Shown: piece by piece, positions 19,838-27,433 of the stretch
How the letters are laid out: every line of letters starts with the position of its first letter
Numbering within the stretch: position 1 is the stretch's first letter
NCBI RefSeq assembly: GCF_022369435.1
Contig: NZ_CP059597.1
Location: 558,001 to 622,000, forward strand
Reading direction: 5' to 3'
DNA length: 64,000 bases
DNA from: Campylobacter sp. RM10537
GTDB lineage: Bacteria > Campylobacterota > Campylobacteria > Campylobacterales > Campylobacteraceae
Notes under the pieces: model-generated
Database searches by the model: none
What the model saw: the letters and a program-made list of their open reading frames with translations, nothing else
What the model was told of the DNA's origin: nothing
Program-made: the position numbers and the translations under genes

Positions 19838-19913
19838 GTCTCGTTAGCTCAGCCGGTAGAGCATCTCCCTTTTAAGGAGGGGGCCGTTGGTTCGAATCCA
19901 ACACGGGACACCA
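19838..19913 (+). tRNA. tRNA-Lys(UUU), copy 2
   Basis: Same 76 nt as the copy at 19583; lies 5 nt after tRNA-Asp copy 1, so the cluster is a read-through array. Confidence 0.97.
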
Positions 19914-19927
19914 CTTTTTTGGGTTTA

Positions 19928-20003
19928 GACCCTTTCGTCTAGTGGCCCAGGACAACACTCTCTCTGTGTGGAAACAGAGGTTCAAATCCTCTAGGGGTCG
20001 CCA
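19928..20003 (+). tRNA. Glu-like tRNA with abnormal anticodon arm (apparent CUC)
   Basis: 76 nt, clearly the tRNA-Glu framework: acceptor GACCCTT/AGGGGTC, D arm GTCTAGTGGCCCAGGAC, T arm AGAGG-TTCAAAT-CCTCT, encoded CCA. In the normal register the anticodon loop is C60-T61-C62-T63-C64-T65-G66 (offsets within 199xx), so the anticodon is CUC. However, the anticodon stem ACACT/TGTGG then has only three pairs, with mismatches at both ends, and base 37 is a pyrimidine. A one-base shift (ACAC/GTGT) pairs better but puts C at position 33. It may be a poorly functional or altered tRNA-Glu. Confidence 0.75.
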
Positions 20004-20011
20004 TTGTTTTT

Positions 20012-20087
20012 GGTCGCTTAGCTCAGTTGGTAGAGCGCCACCCTTACAAGGTGGATGTCATAAGTTCGAGTCTTATAGTGACCACCA
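20012..20087 (+). tRNA. tRNA-Val(UAC), copy 2
   Basis: Same 76 nt as the copy at 19663. Confidence 0.97.
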
Positions 20088-20096
20088 TTTTTAGGT

Positions 20097-20173
20097 GCAG
20101 CGGTAGTTCAGCTGGTTAGAATGCCGCCCTGTCACGGCGGAGGTCGCGGGTTCGAGCCCCGTCCGCTGCGCCA
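20097..20173 (+). tRNA. tRNA-Asp(GUC), copy 2
   Basis: Same 77 nt as the copy at 19756. It ends 15 bp before the stop codon of the convergent aminotransferase gene. Confidence 0.97.
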
Positions 20174-20188
20174 CTTCCATGATATTTT

Positions 20189-21457
20189 TTAGAATTTAAG
20201 TTTTTTTATACTTTGCTTTAGAGCTTTTATAAAATAATCAATATCTTCTTTTTCATGTGTATAATGCAAACTAACCCTTAACCATCCTGGTTTTGTTTTA
20301 AGTTCTTGATTATCCTTTAAACCAAGCAAATCATGTCCATAAGGTCCAGCACATGCACAGCCTGCACGTGTTTCAATATGATGAGTTTTACTTAATTCGT
20401 AAGCAAGGTCATAAGGAGAAATTCCTTTGATATTGAAAGAGAAAATAGGTAAGCGATAGGTTAAATTTTTAGCATAAAGGATCAAATCAGGTATTTTTTC
20501 AATTTCCTTTAAAAAATATTTTTTTAATTCCTCATCTTTTTTTTCTATTTGGGAAATTCCTAAAGAATCCTTTATCTTAAAAGCTAAACTAGCACGGATA
20601 AGCTGTAAAATTCCAGGAGTTCCACCTTCTTCTAAAATTTCTTCATTGCAAAGATAACATTGTGAAGTTCTTGAAACATACCCTACAGTGCCACCAGCTG
20701 CAAAGCTAGGCTTGTTTCCGCAAAGATTTTTTTTGATGACTAAAAGTCCAGAACCACCAATACCTCCAATGAGCTTATGTGAGCTTATAAACAAAGCATC
20801 ATAATATTTACAAGCTATATTTTTATAAGGGATAAAACTAGAAGCATCAAATGCCACTATGCCTTTGTATTTACGTACTAAATCACTTATGCGTTTGTAA
20901 TCACTTATTATCCCAGTTACATTAGAAGCCAAGGAAAAACTAGCGATAATTTGTCTTTTTTTATTACTTTCTAAAGTTTTTTCTAAAAAATCAAAATCTA
21001 TTTCTCCAAATTTATTCAAAGGTATTCTTATGCACTCACACAAGCCTTCCCTAAAGGATAATTCATTAGAATGATGTTCATAAGGCCCGACAATTACCAA
21101 AGGTAGTGTATCTTTTTGTATTTGAGTAAAATATTTTTCTTTTATCAATGGAGGTAAATAAATTCCAAGTAATTCTTGAAATTTTTTTATGGCGCTACTA
21201 GATCCAGTTCCGCAAGCAATAAGAGCAAATTCTTTATTTAGTTTAAGACTTTTTTTAATATCATCTCTAGCTTGTTCATAAAATTGTTGAGTTTTAAAAG
21301 AATTTAAAGAGCTATCAGAATGTGTATTTGCATAGGTTGGCAATATTTTAGCGATTTGTTTTTCTATGCATTTTAAAGCTAAGGCACTTGCAGTAAAATC
21401 AAAATGCAAAACGCCTTTTTTTAATATAATTTGTTGTTTTAAATCTGAAATTTGCAA
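20189..21457 (-). CDS. Class V aminotransferase / cysteine-desulfurase-like PLP enzyme
   Basis: 422 residues, fold-type I PLP enzyme of the NifS/CsdA family. It has a TTG start with AAGGA seven bases upstream. Features: SSLNSFKTQQFYEQARDDIK, IIASFSLASNVTGI, the PLP lysine in FISSHKLIGGIGGSG, and a C-terminal ETRAGCACAGPYGHDLLG with Cys in the position of the desulfurase active-site loop. It is longer than IscS and probably not the Fe-S housekeeping enzyme. It matches Cj0791c. The substrate is unproven: cysteine or a related amino acid. Confidence 0.8.
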   Translation of the reverse strand: MQISDLKQQIILKKGVLHFDFTASALALKCIEKQIAKILPTYANTHSDSSLNSFKTQQFYEQARDDIKKSLKLNKEFALIACGTGSSSAIKKFQELLGIYLPPLIKEKYFTQIQKDTLPLVIVGPYEHHSNELSFREGLCECIRIPLNKFGEIDFDFLEKTLESNKKRQIIASFSLASNVTGIISDYKRISDLVRKYKGIVAFDASSFIPYKNIACKYYDALFISSHKLIGGIGGSGLLVIKKNLCGNKPSFAAGGTVGYVSRTSQCYLCNEEILEEGGTPGILQLIRASLAFKIKDSLGISQIEKKDEELKKYFLKEIEKIPDLILYAKNLTYRLPIFSFNIKGISPYDLAYELSKTHHIETRAGCACAGPYGHDLLGLKDNQELKTKPGWLRVSLHYTHEKEDIDYFIKALKQSIKKLKF

Positions 21458-21605
21458 TTATAATCCTTGTAAAAATTTGATAGAATTATACTATAAATTA
21501 TTTGTTTAAAGGAAAAATATTAAATTTAATCATTTTGCAAGTTTTTGTAGCGCTTTAACCTTAGGAAATATTTTTGATTTTTATAGCATTTTTGATGGTT
21601 TTGAT

Positions 21606-22379
21606 ATGCTAGAAAAAATTGATTTTGAGCAAAATATTTTTTATAATATAGAAAATTTGCTACTTAAAGACTACCTTAGAATAAATGCTCAATTTAATTT
21701 TAATGAAACCACTTCATACGCACTTTCTCTTTTGGCTAAAAACAATAGAAAACGCTTTTCTATTAATAAAAATATACAGCATTTTAAGGCTTGGGCTATT
21801 TTAAGATATCTTTTAAAAAATGGTATTTTAAAACTTGAGCACAGTAAAGAAATTAAAAAAGCTAAAAATAAAAGAGAAAAATTAAAAAAAGAATTAAGAT
21901 CTTATGTTGTACAAGATAAGCTTATATTTCAAAATCATTTTACACGCTTCTTTTTTTATTTTTTAAAACCTAATGAGAAATTTATTTTAGAGCAAAAATA
22001 TAATAGAGTTTTAGAAATCATTAAAGAAAAATTTGAACTTTATCAAAGTTTTTGTTTTGAGCAACTCTCAAGAGAATTGATTGAAAAAAAATTAGATATT
22101 TTAGGAGTTCAAAGCTATTGGAATAAAGATTTAGAAATAGATTTGTATTACCAAGATGAAAATTTAAGTTTAGTCGGAGAAGTTAAATTTAAAAATAAAA
22201 AAATTTGTAAAAATATTTTAAATCTTTTGGAAATGAAATCAAAAAACTTAAATTTAACTCCTGATTATTATATTATAATTTCAAAAAATGGTTTTAGTAA
22301 AGAATTTTGCAAAATAGCTAAGCAAAATTTGCTTTTAATGGATATGAATGATTTTAAAATTTTATTAGAGGAAAGATAA
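21606..22379 (+). CDS. DUF234-like protein with PD-(D/E)XK nuclease-like C-terminus
   Basis: 257 residues from the first ATG. The C-terminal part has the pattern EIDLYYQ...VGEVKFKNKKI (D179, E192, K194), as in the restriction-like fold that ends DUF234 ATPases; here there is no ATPase domain. An N-terminal winged-helix-like region is likely (residues 30-75). The frame stays open upstream to an ATT codon at 21519, which has AAAGGA five bases before it, and the extra 29 codons look coding; the natural start may be there. It is followed directly by flgS (TAATG overlap), as in Cj0792-Cj0793. Function unknown. Confidence 0.7.
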   Translation: MLEKIDFEQNIFYNIENLLLKDYLRINAQFNFNETTSYALSLLAKNNRKRFSINKNIQHFKAWAILRYLLKNGILKLEHSKEIKKAKNKREKLKKELRSYVVQDKLIFQNHFTRFFFYFLKPNEKFILEQKYNRVLEIIKEKFELYQSFCFEQLSRELIEKKLDILGVQSYWNKDLEIDLYYQDENLSLVGEVKFKNKKICKNILNLLEMKSKNLNLTPDYYIIISKNGFSKEFCKIAKQNLLLMDMNDFKILLEER

Positions 22380-23398
22380 TGAATGAAAATATTTTAAAAA
22401 GTCTAGATGCAACTGAGAAAGAAACCTTGCAAAAAGGTTTGGAAAGTTTGATAGAACAAACCTATGTTATAGAAAATGAGTATAAAGTTTTAAATGAAAA
22501 TTATAATTCTTTGCGTGCCATGGTTGATGAAATTATCGAAGTTTTACCTAGCGCACTTTGGATTTTAGATAAAGAAAAAAATATTATTTTACAAAACAAA
22601 GAAGCTTTGAAAAATCCAAAATTATTAAATAGTATCAGTCTTGAAAAAATGCGCGATGAACTTGAATTTGAAGGAAGGTTTTATGCTGTAAAGATTATCG
22701 CACATAATGAAAAAACTATTATTTCAGCTACAGATATTAGCGATGAAAAACGCAATGAAAGACTTGCAAGCATGGGAAGTGTTGCTGCGCATTTAGCACA
22801 TGAGATAAGAAATCCAATAGGATCTATATCTTTACTTGCTTCTACTCTTTTTTCTCGGAGTGAGCTTAAAAATAAACATATAGTACTTGAGATGAAAAAG
22901 GCTATAGATAGGGTAGAGCGTATAGTTAATTCAACTTTATTATTTACAAAAGGTGTGCATATAAATACTTTAAATTTTAATATTTTAGAATTAAAAGAAG
23001 AATGTGAAAGTGCAATTAATTCTTATAATTTTTCTGCGCCAATTCAATTTGAATTAAATTTTTTAGATGTAAATATTTGTGCCGATAAAGCACTTTTAGG
23101 TTTAGTATTGCAAAATTTAATTTACAATGCCATTGATGCTATAGAAGAAAATGAATGCGAAAATCCTAAAATAAAAATCATAGCAGAAGTTAAAGAAAAT
23201 AATTTGATTTTGAGAGTTTTTGATAATGGCTGCAGTATTAAAGATGAAAATTTGGTTTTTGAGGCATTTAAAACAACAAAACTTAAAGGAAATGGTTTAG
23301 GTTTGTCCCTTTCTAAAGAAATTATTAATGCTCATAGAGGAGAATTAAGCTTTGAGAAAGAGCCTAAAAATTTTTATTTTATTTTACCTTTATCTTAA
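22379..23398 (+). CDS. flgS: Flagellar sensor histidine kinase FlgS
   Basis: A cytoplasmic kinase that phosphorylates the NtrC-type activator FlgR and so turns on sigma54 flagellar genes once the export apparatus is built. 339 residues with no TM. N-terminal coiled coil (1-50), a PAS-like part (50-120), H-box AAHLAHEIRNP with the phospho-acceptor His at 141, N-box LQNLIYNAIDAIEE, G1 VFDNGCS and G2 GNGLGLSLSKEI. It starts on the last base of the upstream stop codon. It converges with murF with a 3-bp gap. Confidence 0.93.
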   Translation: MNENILKSLDATEKETLQKGLESLIEQTYVIENEYKVLNENYNSLRAMVDEIIEVLPSALWILDKEKNIILQNKEALKNPKLLNSISLEKMRDELEFEGRFYAVKIIAHNEKTIISATDISDEKRNERLASMGSVAAHLAHEIRNPIGSISLLASTLFSRSELKNKHIVLEMKKAIDRVERIVNSTLLFTKGVHINTLNFNILELKEECESAINSYNFSAPIQFELNFLDVNICADKALLGLVLQNLIYNAIDAIEENECENPKIKIIAEVKENNLILRVFDNGCSIKDENLVFEAFKTTKLKGNGLGLSLSKEIINAHRGELSFEKEPKNFYFILPLS

Positions 23399-23401
23399 TT
23401 T

Positions 23402-24823
23402 TTACATAAAGCTAGGAGCGTCATTGGAAAATAAAATCAAATCTCCATTTTTAGTTTCTTTAGCTAAAACATTTACAAGCTCAGATTTTTCTTTTAATAT
23501 GATTTTTGTGATACTGAGTTCTTTTTCAAAAATTTCAGCATTTACATTGGCTGTAATAATAGCTAAATCAAAACAATCATTAATAATTTGAGCTAGTTTG
23601 ATATTTTCTTCTTTGCTAACTTCCATAATACCAGGACTGACTAAAACTTTACGTCCTTTATAAAGTTTGCATAAACGATAACTTTCACTCATTCCTTTAA
23701 AATTGCCATTAAAACCATCATCAATAATAAATTTTGGTTTTTTAGAAATTATTTGCAAACGATGTTCTACGGATTTAATGTTTAAAATATTGTTTTTAAT
23801 AGACTCAAAATTAACACCTAAATAATTAGCACAAAGTATGCAAACACATAAATTTTGAGCATTAAATTCTCCTAAAATTTGACTTTTAAAGGTGTGCAAT
23901 TCTTGTTTAAATGATATTTCAAATTTTAAACCTTCTAAATTCGAATTAATATTATTTATTTTATTGTCATAAAGAGTGATAATTTCATTTTCTTTTTTTA
24001 GTGTGCTTGTATGAAGAAAAGCTTTTTCCAATCTTTTAGAATTTAGAGCTTCAAGTTTTGTTTGTCTGATATTGTCTATATTTTTAAAATATTCTAAATG
24101 AGTATTTCCTATTTCGCCTATGATGCAAATTTGTGGCTCTAAAAAGCGAGTAATTTCATCAATATCTCCTTTAAGTCTCGCACCTGCCTCTGCGATATAA
24201 ATTTGAGTTTGTTGATTTAGATTATTATTGATATCTGCAACTATTCCCATAAGAGTATTTACAGATCTTGGAGTTTTATAAACTTTAAAATCATCTTTTA
24301 ATAACTCATAAAGAAAATTTTTAATACTTGTTTTACCAAAACTTGCTGTAATAAGGATGATTTTTAAATTTGAAAGATTGTTTAATTTTGATTTGGCTTG
24401 CTTTTTATAATATATTTTTGAAAATAGATCATAAATTTTTAGACTTAAAAGTGCCAAAATAAGGGTGCAAAGATTGAAAAGAAATGAAAATCTTAGAGCT
24501 AAGATAGCAAAAAGAGTATTGTAAATAAAAACAAAAACAAAAAACCATTTTACTTTATTAGTAAAGATAAGTTTTTTATCGATATTTTTATTCCAAAAAT
24601 ATAAAATCGGAGCAAGAATAATAAAATAAATTAAAGAATATAAAGGAAAAACTAAAAACATCAAATAAGGGCAAAGTAAAAAATATAAATGCCATAAGGG
24701 TTTATGATAATGAAAAACAATGCGATTTAATTTATAAGAATACCATTGTAAAGCACTAATAAGATAAAAAGAAACGCAAAAATTAAACAATAATGAATTA
24801 ATAAAATAAAGAGAGTTAAGCAT
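23402..24823 (-). CDS. murF: MurF-type Mur ligase with membrane N-terminus
   Basis: Adds D-Ala-D-Ala to UDP-MurNAc-tripeptide. Of 473 residues, the first ~150 are a block of hydrophobic segments (about 5-30, 45-75, 92-130) in place of the usual MurF UDP-binding N-domain. The Mur ligase core starts near 153: ITASFGKTSIKNFL is the P-loop (the usual G-T-x-G-K-T/S motif is altered), then IYIAEAGARLKGDI, GEIGNTHLEYF, LGEFNAQNL and VLVSPGIMEVSKE. Downstream are a hydrolase, an antitoxin and ddl, so it sits in a D-Ala-D-Ala cluster. The missing N-domain is discussed in the findings. Confidence 0.85.
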   Translation of the reverse strand: MLNSLYFINSLLFNFCVSFYLISALQWYSYKLNRIVFHYHKPLWHLYFLLCPYLMFLVFPLYSLIYFIILAPILYFWNKNIDKKLIFTNKVKWFFVFVFIYNTLFAILALRFSFLFNLCTLILALLSLKIYDLFSKIYYKKQAKSKLNNLSNLKIILITASFGKTSIKNFLYELLKDDFKVYKTPRSVNTLMGIVADINNNLNQQTQIYIAEAGARLKGDIDEITRFLEPQICIIGEIGNTHLEYFKNIDNIRQTKLEALNSKRLEKAFLHTSTLKKENEIITLYDNKINNINSNLEGLKFEISFKQELHTFKSQILGEFNAQNLCVCILCANYLGVNFESIKNNILNIKSVEHRLQIISKKPKFIIDDGFNGNFKGMSESYRLCKLYKGRKVLVSPGIMEVSKEENIKLAQIINDCFDLAIITANVNAEIFEKELSITKIILKEKSELVNVLAKETKNGDLILFSNDAPSFM

Positions 24824-24825
24824 TT

Positions 24826-25548
24826 TTATCCTTGTATTTGTTTAGCTATAAAAGCAGAATGTCTTAAAAAGAAAAAATGATCTCCTTCTAAAGGATAAAA
24901 TTGACTATTTTTAATAATTTGATGCATTTTTTCTCCACTTGATAATGGGGTGGCTTGATCATCAATACCCCAAAAAATATAAGTTTTTGTTTCAATTTTT
25001 GAAAAAACATTTTTTAAGTCTTCATCTACTACATTTTTAAAAGTTTGATACATTATAGTATTTAAATTTGCAGCATCTTTACTTGCAAAATAGCGATACA
25101 ATCTACCTAATCCAAAAATTTTTAAAAATTTAAAAATAATAATTTTTAAGCGAATTTTTAAGGACTTTGGAGCAAGAATTCCAGAATTAGAAAGCAAGAT
25201 TAATTTTGAATTTTTAAATTCTAAAGCAAGTAAGGCGGCTATTTTTCCACCAAAAGAATGACCCATATAAATATCAACATGGATTTTTTTTTCTTTTAAA
25301 AATTTTTTTATAATATTAACATAGTCTTTACTTTGAAAAGCCTTGATGATATTAGATTTTCCAAAACCAGGTAAATCAAGATACAAATGACAAAAATCTG
25401 GAAATTCTTTAGCAAAAGCTTGCTTCATTAATTCTTTATTAGCTCCCCATCCATGAAGAATAAGCAAGGTTTTTTTTTGACTAGGATGGATAATTTCATA
25501 ACTTAAATCATAAGTATTTTTTTCATAAATAATTTGAGTTAATGCCAT
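24826..25548 (-). CDS. Alpha/beta-hydrolase family protein
   Basis: 240 residues with the canonical fold: LLILHGWGANKELM (oxyanion HG), a nucleophile elbow GHSFGGK with the Ser, a cap region at about 120-180, FWGIDDQATPL with the acidic residue, and a catalytic His in LEGDHFFFLRH. The substrate cannot be read from the sequence; esterase or C-C hydrolase are possible. It is tightly packed between murF (2 bp) and the Phd/YefM gene (1 bp). Confidence 0.82.
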   Translation of the reverse strand: MALTQIIYEKNTYDLSYEIIHPSQKKTLLILHGWGANKELMKQAFAKEFPDFCHLYLDLPGFGKSNIIKAFQSKDYVNIIKKFLKEKKIHVDIYMGHSFGGKIAALLALEFKNSKLILLSNSGILAPKSLKIRLKIIIFKFLKIFGLGRLYRYFASKDAANLNTIMYQTFKNVVDEDLKNVFSKIETKTYIFWGIDDQATPLSSGEKMHQIIKNSQFYPLEGDHFFFLRHSAFIAKQIQG

Positions 25549-25549
25549 T

Positions 25550-25765
25550 TTAAACCTTTTGATTTTTATAAATATTCTCTAAAAGTTGTATGGCATTTTG
25601 CAAACGTTCATATTCTGTCATACTAAGCATTACAGCTTCAAATTTATTGTTTTTTAAAATAACAATTTTTCCCGTTTGGCTTTTTTTGAGTTTTTCCATA
25701 ATAGGGCTAAAATTTCTAACAACTTCTGTAGCTGTGTAAATTTCATCTTTTTGAAAGGTGAGCAT
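25550..25765 (-). CDS. Orphan Phd/YefM-family antitoxin-like protein
   Basis: 71 residues. The Phd/YefM N-terminal DNA-binding pattern is clear: TATEVVRNFSPIMEKLKK, IVILKNNKFEAVMLSMTEYERLQ. The C-terminal toxin-neutralising tail is short (AIQLLENIYKNQKV). No toxin (Doc, YoeB, RelE type) is encoded next to it; it is fused into the ddl-hydrolase-murF transcription unit. A perfect 34-bp palindrome lies 15 bp upstream of its ATG, a possible operator. Likely role: a DNA-binding regulator, perhaps domesticated. Confidence 0.75.
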   Translation of the reverse strand: MLTFQKDEIYTATEVVRNFSPIMEKLKKSQTGKIVILKNNKFEAVMLSMTEYERLQNAIQLLENIYKNQKV

Positions 25766-25780
25766 ACCATATTCCTAATA

Positions 25781-25814
25781 AATACGTTAAATTTTATGTA
25801 AAATTTAACGTATT
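25781..25814. promoter_or_regulatory. Perfect 34-bp palindrome upstream of the antitoxin gene
   Basis: Arms AATACGTTAAATTTTA (25781-25796) and TAAAATTTAACGTATT (25799-25814) are perfect complements with a 2-nt spacer. It lies between ddl and the Phd/YefM gene. The tight spacer makes a dyad operator likelier than a terminator loop. Confidence 0.7.
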
Positions 25815-25827
25815 TTGACTTAAAAGT

Positions 25828-26868
25828 TTATAATTTGCCCTTTTGTCCATTAATTGAGTGAAGAAAATTATAATTTATTTTAATCTTATTTTCATTTTTA
25901 ACATTTTTGGCAAGTTTCATTAAAAGAGCGTTGAAATCTTTAAAAAGATAATTAGCTAATGAGCCAGGATTTGGATTGATTTCATTTAGATAAACTTCAT
26001 TGTTTAAAATGAAAAAATCACATCGAATTAAGGCACCTTTAAATAATGGATTATAAATTCTTTTAAAATTATCTTTAAGTTTTGTTTTTAATTCTTCATT
26101 TATATCAGCTTCAATAAGTTCGTTATTGCCAGAAAAGCTAAGATATTTTTGCTCAAAATCTAAAAATTCTTTTTTCTTAGGCTCTTCTATAATAGAAAAA
26201 ACAAAATCATCATCAATCATGCAACCAGCAAGATTATATTCTTTAATATTACTTTTAAATTCTTCTATTAGAATGTCTGTATCAAATTCAAAAGCTACAT
26301 CTTTTGCGTATTCAAATTCTTTTTCATTATTAACTATACTTATACCTATACTGCTACCTAGTCTTGATGGTTTTAAAATTAAAGGAAATTTTGGAATAAA
26401 ATTATTATTGGAATTTTTTCTAAGCATAAAATAATCAAGCGTTTTAACACCTATATTTTTCGCATAAAGTTTAGTTAATTCTTTATTGAAAGATAAAACG
26501 CTTGCCTCAAGTCTTGGTCCAATAAAATTAATATCAAAAAATTCTAACAAAGAAGCTATTTTTCCATCTTCTCCATCTTTTCCATGAATAAGATTAATAA
26601 CGCATTCTGTTTCAATTTTTTTTTCACCTATAAAATTTTTAACATAAAATCCTTCTTGCTTTAAAAATAATTCTTTTTCTTTGATATAAGATCTTGTACT
26701 AAAAGTTTTTGAATGCATTTTATCATTTGGAATGAGATAAAATTTTCTATCTTCATCACAGAAAATAAAAGTTAAATTTGTTTTAAGAACTTTTTTCAAG
26801 ACTATAGCACTTACGATGCTGATTTCGTGTTCATATGAATTTCCACCAAAAAGTATTGCAAAATTCAT
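25828..26868 (-). CDS. ddl: D-alanine-D-alanine ligase
   Basis: Joins two D-Ala for peptidoglycan. 346 residues, ATP-grasp fold. Readable: [15 protein letters not shown] (N-terminal), [51 protein letters not shown] (ATP-grasp lysine and loop) and [17 protein letters not shown] (metal-binding Glu and Asn). The start is 13 bp downstream of the ruvA stop. Its product is the substrate for MurF downstream. Confidence 0.95.
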   Translation of the reverse strand: MNFAILFGGNSYEHEISIVSAIVLKKVLKTNLTFIFCDEDRKFYLIPNDKMHSKTFSTRSYIKEKELFLKQEGFYVKNFIGEKKIETECVINLIHGKDGEDGKIASLLEFFDINFIGPRLEASVLSFNKELTKLYAKNIGVKTLDYFMLRKNSNNNFIPKFPLILKPSRLGSSIGISIVNNEKEFEYAKDVAFEFDTDILIEEFKSNIKEYNLAGCMIDDDFVFSIIEEPKKKEFLDFEQKYLSFSGNNELIEADINEELKTKLKDNFKRIYNPLFKGALIRCDFFILNNEVYLNEINPNPGSLANYLFKDFNALLMKLAKNVKNENKIKINYNFLHSINGQKGKL

Positions 26869-26881
26869 TTATTTTTTCTCC

Positions 26882-27433
26882 TTATGCTAGTTTTTTAAGT
26901 GCTTCTTTGATAAGATCACTAGTATTTGTTCCAGTGCAATCACGTAAAATATTTAGAATTTTATCTTGTTTAAAACCTAAAGAAATTAAAGCCGCAAGTG
27001 CTTCATTTTTCTCGTTGCTAATATTTTCAAGATTCTTTTTATTATCGCTTAATTCGACTATAATCCTCTTTGCGGTTTTTGCTCCAATTCCTGGAACTTT
27101 TTTTAATAAAGTTTCATCACACATATTTAAAGCTTGGTAAAAAGAATTTACATCTAAACTTGAGCAAACTGCCATAGCGGTATTTGCTCCAACACCATTA
27201 ACCTTTAAAAGCATTTCAAACATTTTTTGTTCATTTTTATCTAAAAAACCATAAAATTTATTAGAATCTTCCTTAATAATTTGTGTGATTAAAAGCTCAC
27301 ATTTTTCATTATTTTGGAGTTTAGTTGAACAAAAAAGAGATATAAAAATCCCATAACTAAGCCCACTAGAGCATTTTAATACTACAAAAGTTGGTTCTTT
27401 TTTTGTTATGATTCCTTCGATGGCAACAACCAT
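26882..27433 (-). CDS. ruvA: Holliday junction branch-migration subunit RuvA
   Basis: The DNA-binding tetramer that loads RuvB on Holliday junctions. 183 residues: OB-fold N-domain ([19 protein letters not shown]), two helix-hairpin-helix motifs ([34 protein letters not shown]) and a C-terminal domain III ([19 protein letters not shown]). It overlaps the upstream DUF342 gene by 28 bp, hence translational coupling. Confidence 0.96.
   Translation of the reverse strand: MVVAIEGIITKKEPTFVVLKCSSGLSYGIFISLFCSTKLQNNEKCELLITQIIKEDSNKFYGFLDKNEQKMFEMLLKVNGVGANTAMAVCSSLDVNSFYQALNMCDETLLKKVPGIGAKTAKRIIVELSDNKKNLENISNEKNEALAALISLGFKQDKILNILRDCTGTNTSDLIKEALKKLA

Larger units (their letters stand above)
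19583..20173 (+). repeat. Duplicated tRNA block (Lys, Val, Asp each twice)
   Basis: The order is Lys-Val-Asp-Lys-Glu-Val-Asp. Lys, Val and Asp copies are identical, but the Val-to-Asp spacers differ (17 nt against 9 nt), so the array is not a fresh tandem duplication of the whole block. Identical copies are substrates for recombination. Confidence 0.9.

Noticed and set aside
19678-19875. Open frame of 65 codons across the tRNA genes
   Set aside because: It is a shadow of tRNA-Val and tRNA-Asp sequences; no SD and no coding pattern.
25781-25814. 34-bp palindrome as an IS terminal repeat or att site
   Set aside because: No transposase, no flanking direct repeats and no disrupted gene nearby; a regulatory dyad is simpler.
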